The notes beneath the pieces are model-generated. The model saw only the letters and a program-made list of their open reading frames with translations, did not search any database and was not told the DNA's origin. A DNA stretch of 64,000 nucleotides from assembly GCA_010015675.1 (NCBI GenBank), contig ML976989.1, forward strand, positions 313,828-377,827. Direction: 5' to 3'. The position numbers were made by a program, and so were the translations under genes. Shown piece by piece: positions 60,508 to 64,000 of the stretch (positions within the stretch are counted from its first letter, which is position 1; each line of letters begins with the position of its first letter). The stretch comes from Byssothecium circinans (taxonomy: Eukaryota; Ascomycota; Dothideomycetes; Pleosporales; Massarinaceae).

Positions 60508-63500
60508 ATGAGCAACGTCCCACCCAGCATGTCGACAGGTCGGCGCGCATATCGCGGCGGAGGCGACCGCGGCGGACGCGCAGCTCGAGGCAGCAATGCT
60601 CCTTCTCGCGGCGGCAGCGGCGGCATGCGCGGGCGTTCAAATGGCAGCGGCACGCCGTCGGGCCCGGCATCGATGCGCGATGGCAACCAAATAGCACTCC
60701 GCGGGGGACGCGGTGGGCGCGGTGGATCGAATGCGCGCGGCGACAGGCCGTCGCATCACGGACAGGACGACCGCCAGACGTAAGCCGTACCATGCCAGCA
60801 AGAGACTATAAGAATATACGGCGCGCGGGCGGGTCAAGAAGGGTGCTATAGAACTTGCGACGCCCCTCAATCCGGACAGGATACCTGGCTCCGCCCTGCA
60901 GCCACCTCTAACTCGTGCTCTAGGACTCCCCCTGACACATCCGCTATCAAATACGACCCAAATTTCGTATCGCAAGACCCATGGAACTCGACGCCGTTCG
61001 GCCGGGACGAAATCCTCAAGCGCGTCTTATACGTATGTACACATGGCATCGTGAGCCAAAGGGCCCTGTGCTGACAGAGGCAGCTTCGTGCCGCCCGCCC
61101 ACACATACGCGAAGAGTTGGTTAAGCGGCGACTTATGAACCCCCCTGGGCGCGTGGATTTTACGAAAAGAGTCGACTTGGTTGGAAGCTGCACGGAAATG
61201 TGCCCTGAATATGAGAGGGTTCGTCGCATTAACGAGAGAGACTTCAAGGCTGCCGAATGCACCCCGGAAACCGCGCATGGTCCTCGACTTCAGCGAGAGC
61301 CCGACGAGACGCGCATGGTCAAGGCATTCACGCGCTCTGCGGCCGGTGCAGAAGAAGAGCTCATCACGGAGAAGCGTACACCAACAACATGCCTGAGGAC
61401 CCTCGCTTACATGTTTGGCCGCATCGAGGAAGATGGCCATGCCTGGCTCTACCCATGGATATGGGACCGGACACGTAGCATACGAAAGGACATCCACGGC
61501 ACGGTCAAGCCCAAAGAGAAACCCGTCCGCATCACCTGTCTAGAGCAGTGTGTCCGCTGGCATTTGCTCAGCATGCACGATATGGCTGGGAGTGATTCAC
61601 CAAACTATGACCAATACCATGACTACGGCAACGATATCGAGCAGCTTAACAAAAGCAGAATATCCTTGAAGAACGCCTATCACGATAATACCCAGGAAGG
61701 AAACCCAAATCCCCAGTACGCCGAATTTGCCGCCTACGATGTCCTGATAGCATTGCAGCAGGGCATGACCACGCTGGATAGCTTGGAGGGCCTGAGGGGA
61801 AAGTTCAAGGGTCACCCCCGTGTAGAGGCGGCATTCGCCATCTACGATGCAGCCTACGCCATCATTGAACCTGGACCTGAACAGGTTTCATTCTCTACAA
61901 AAAAGCAGTTGTGGGCCAACTACTGGCAAGCTGTCAATGAAGAATCCGTGTCTTTTTTGATGGCATGCGCGGCCGAGATGTCATTCAACAAAGTTCGAGT
62001 TGCAATCATGAGGAACCTCGGGAGCACCTATAAGCCTAGGAAAAACGGAAAACCTCGCCCGAAGAATTATTGGACACCCGAAAACCTCATCTATCCACTC
62101 GGTTTCGATAATGCCGAAGAAGTCCGAGAGTTCGTCGCAAAATACGAAGTCGGTTTCGTCCCTGGCGAGGACGGAAGTGAGGTCATCGACGTGCCAGCGC
62201 TTCTTCAGACATATAAATCGCAGCCGGAGCTACGACACCAATATCATTCCAAAGCTATCGTGGAGGCTAAACGCGAAGGACGTAGCTCTATATCCGTCAT
62301 TCAAGGTACGCCTTCCCGTGTTTTGAGAATGAAAAGGCAACATACAGCGACTAACACTATGTACAGCAAACCTCAAGGAGAATAACATCGAAGACTCGCT
62401 ATTTGTCCCAGATAAATCTGCCATGAGCAGCTTAAACCCGAACGCGAAACGCTTCGCTCCGCCGCCGTTCTCTCCTTTCAAAGAATCAAAGCCTGATGCC
62501 ACACCGCCCGGCCTTACTCCACCGGCAAGTCAGATTGGGGCTGCTGCTCCGGCAGCTTCAATTCAGCCAGGCCTTTTTGATCCGTCAAAGAGGTCCATCC
62601 AGTTTGCGAACAACAATATGTTTGCAAAAGCGGCCACAGAACCTACAAATATACCGAAGACGTCCACACCAACAGCGCGCCCTTTCATCGCCCAGACTAC
62701 GAAGGCGCCAGATGCCTCCGTCTTAGCTGCAACCCAATCGTCCACATCCATAGGATTTTCACCGAACGGTTTCCAAGTTGCTCAAGCTGCGCCACAACCG
62801 TCCCAACCATCCTCCCAAGTGGATAGCGCCGAGCAACAAGAAGAGCGCCGGAAAGCTGAAGAACAACGCATTGCGGATCAGCAGCGCCGTGCTCAAGAAG
62901 AGCAGGAACGTCGCGCTCGAGAAGCTGAACAGCAACGTCGTTTCCAAGAGGAACAAGAACGCCAACAACGCATACAAGCAGAGCGACAGCGTCAAGCGCA
63001 AGAAGAAGCGCACCGCCAAGCACAAGAAGAAGCACACCGCCAAGCACAGGTGGAATACGAACGCCGACTGGAAGCCGAGCGCCGTCGTCAAGCCGAAGAA
63101 GCGGCGCGGTATGAGCAGGAAGAGAAAGCTCGCGCATATAATAGCCTTGCCACTAACCTGCTAATGGGCGACCATCAAGGGCTAATGTCCATGAAGATCG
63201 AGCACATGATCGATTTGATGTTCAAGGAGGCCCAAGAAGAGTTGCGGGATGAGCGTTTACGGAATTGGGCGGATCAAAAGTACCAGGAGAAGCGCTTGGC
63301 CTTCGCACGAGCAGTCTGCGTCAAATGGTGGGAGCAGATTCAGAAGAAGAAGAAGCGGGCCGGAGCACGTCTCAAGCGTCAGAACCTGAAAGCTTTGCGA
63401 GCACGCGCTGCAGAAAAAGAAGCAGCTCCGGAAGTGCAGGCTCCCGTCGCCCCTCAAGTCAACGGCACTTCAAACAAATACAGACAACCGGAGGCACCTG

Positions 63501-64000
63501 CAAGTCACCATCACGCACAAAGACCGCAGCAGCCCCAATCGCGATCGGCTCAGATCATCCCCAAGAAACCCCAATCGAATGGCAAGAAAGCCGTCATTAC
63601 GCCCGAATCTATCACTGTGAACCCGGCTAAACCTCCCGCGACCGATGGCGATTATTCCGAAGCCTACTACAAATCAACAGCGCCTATCGATCGCACTGAG
63701 ACCAAGTGGTTCGAATTGCGAGCTATGGGTGTCGATCCGAGCCAACATCTCAAGCGTAAATCTCTGGAGATGGATGATGGCGAGCACTCAGAGGTCGAGC
63801 TCAAGCGCGTCCGCCGCTCTCCGACCTCGACGCTCCTCAAGCGAAAATCCCTGGAGATGGATGACGATGAGCAATCCGAGGTTGAAACTAAGCGCGTGCG
63901 CCGCTCGCCGTCCTCGACGTTCCGAGCATCTTCGACGACACCTCTCCCTAACCAAGGCACCCCGATTCTCAGCAGCGCTACCCACGATGTTATCCGTCGG
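60508..64000 (+). CDS. SAC3: Sac3/GANP-family TREX-2 scaffold, 3' end outside window
   Basis: Sac3 is the scaffold of TREX-2, which links transcription to mRNA export at the nuclear pore. Model: join(60508..60779,60924..61032,61084..62305,62367..>64000), introns 144, 51 and 61 nt, with more than 1078 residues in the window. The start ATG at 60508 (MSNVPPSMSTG) is chosen; an ATG seven codons later is an alternative. The N-terminus is an RGG-type disordered region (RRAYRGGGDRGGRAARG). The Sac3/GANP PCI-type domain runs from VDLVGSCTEMCPEYERVRR through ITCLEQCVRWHLLSMHDM, EFAAYDVLIALQQGM and ENLIYPLGFDNAEEVREFV. Exon 4 adds Pro/Ser/Phe-rich sequence, a long Gln/Arg/Glu coiled coil (about 62830-63150) and basic sequence with a 29-residue tandem duplication. 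The reading frame is open at the right edge. Confidence 0.9.
63749..63922 (+). repeat. 87-nt in-frame tandem duplication in SAC3
   Basis: Two adjacent 29-residue units begin LKRKSLEMDD and share SEVE and KRVRRSP before ST. They differ mostly by silent or conservative changes, so the duplication is old enough to have diverged but remains in frame. Confidence 0.85.

Overview
The window is nuclear DNA of a filamentous ascomycete fungus, most likely a dothideomycete, although the class is only an inference. The evidence is short introns (mostly 45-90 nt) with GT-AG ends and CTRAC-type branch sites, fungus-specific families (HET, DUF7580-type, DUF2841, Pet127, Sac3), and AT-rich patches whose C-to-T/G-to-A pattern looks like repeat-induced point mutation (RIP).

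The first ~30 kb is an accessory compartment. It holds a divergent pair of HET-domain allorecognition genes, one broken by several frameshifts (0.6-4.1 kb). It also has a RIP-like stretch with a decayed tRNA-like element (4.7-5.1 kb), unrecognised lineage-specific proteins (6.2-8.8 and 9.7-11.0 kb), two small MITE-like transposons (11.2 and 21.2 kb), and a membrane protein with an internal stop (11.6-12.5 kb). Four copies of a dispersed repeat that seems to carry a TATA box lie at 5.6, 12.9, 14.7 and 18.8 kb. A trypsin-fold protein with a Cys in the nucleophile position (15.3-18.3 kb), a carboxylesterase (21.7-23.6 kb) and a group of degenerate NACHT-like and DUF7580-type genes (19.6-27.6 kb) follow. 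In that last group a convergent gene pair was duplicated and each unit kept a different partner. A zinc-finger gene at 28.0-29.8 kb closes the compartment.

From about 30.4 kb to the end the window is core genome with multi-exon conserved genes. In order: a promethin-like lipid-droplet protein, RNA polymerase I subunit Rpa49, a small Gly-rich protein, a derlin (ERAD), a small two-TM HIG1-like protein, a PH-like/LRR protein, Pet127 (mitochondrial RNA metabolism), a UBA-like protein, a Ycf1-type vacuolar ABCC transporter, a DUF2841 protein, and Sac3 (TREX-2 mRNA export), which runs off the right edge. A gene-poor stretch of 3.45 kb separates the transporter from the DUF2841 gene.

The core genes do not form one pathway. 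The accessory genes are consistent with a fungal self/non-self recognition neighbourhood: HET, STAND-like NTPase remnants, a helical-bundle plus kinase-like DUF7580 protein, and a protease-like protein. Gene models with introns were spliced by eye from splice motifs and frame continuity. Family names come from remembered family patterns, not from database searches.
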